Assembly (NCBI GenBank): GCA_030847615.1
Contig: JAUMIR010000003.1
Location: 335,549,756 to 335,613,755 of the forward strand
DNA length: 64,000 nucleotides
Reading direction: 5' to 3'
From: Gambelia wislizenii
Lineage: Eukaryota; Chordata; Lepidosauria; Squamata; Crotaphytidae
Below are positions 63,841 through 64,000 of the stretch, in pieces. The notes beneath the pieces are model-generated. The model was not told the DNA's origin. It did no database searches and was given only the letters and a program-made list of their open reading frames with translations. Position numbers and translations under genes: made by a program. Numbering within the stretch: position 1 is the stretch's first letter; each line of letters begins with the position of its first letter.

Positions 63841-64000
63841 TCTTGCCTATGAAGGTTACACTTGATAGACTTTAAGACAATGGGTGAAAAAAGTGTGGCT
63901 TTCCAAGTGCTAGGAGCCCTGGTGTGCAGTAGTTAAATACCAGTACTGCAGCCACAACGTTGTAAGTTTGGTCCTACAGGGCTCCAAGGTTCACTCAGCC

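Overview
The window is vertebrate nuclear DNA, most likely from a squamate reptile. It has 12 short exons of a conserved cohesin-regulator gene on the minus strand, separated by introns packed with interspersed repeats. The repeat set points to a lizard or relative: CR1 with its octamer-like tail, a 5'-truncated L1, SINEs with 5S rRNA- or tRNA-like heads and a Bov-B-like tail, many pogo/Tigger-like and hAT-like MITEs, DIRS-type elements and a Ty1/copia element. The species cannot be told from this sequence.

The only cellular gene I can support is PDS5B (minus strand, 63268 down to 5028). Its exons give 481 consecutive codons, human-numbered residues 37 to 517, with consensus GT-AG introns and compatible phases. 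The start-codon exon lies beyond 64000 and the C-terminal half lies before position 1. The largest introns are 23.7 kb (39356-63064) and 15.6 kb (5110-20686).

Layout by coordinate: 1-5027 is intron with SINEs and two hairpin-rich Tigger-like MITEs. 5110-20686 holds a LINE relic, a third large MITE with a 62-63 bp minisatellite, an L1 3' end, a SINE and an old DIRS-like retrotransposon (about 12426-20244). That old element is broken by a CR1, a MITE and a tiny poly(A)-tailed insertion. 20687-39355 holds exons alternating with MITEs, a Tc1-like relic, a DIRS-type terminal remnant, a 1.4-kb hairpin-array MITE and a solo LTR. 39356-63064 holds palindromic MITEs, a complete Ty1/copia element (43428-48966, 662-bp LTRs and 5-bp target duplication), a nearly complete DIRS element (about 51490-57290, with 117-bp inverted repeats and an internal complementary region) and a third, heavily decayed DIRS-like pol relic.

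The most unusual material is, first, a group of TA-flanked MITEs filled with GC-rich tandem hairpin units. Second is the copia element, whose primer-binding site matches the anticodon arm of initiator tRNA-Met but whose reverse transcriptase has lost an active-site aspartate (YVDD to YVDY). Third is the run of DIRS-type elements of several ages, all in the same orientation as the host gene.
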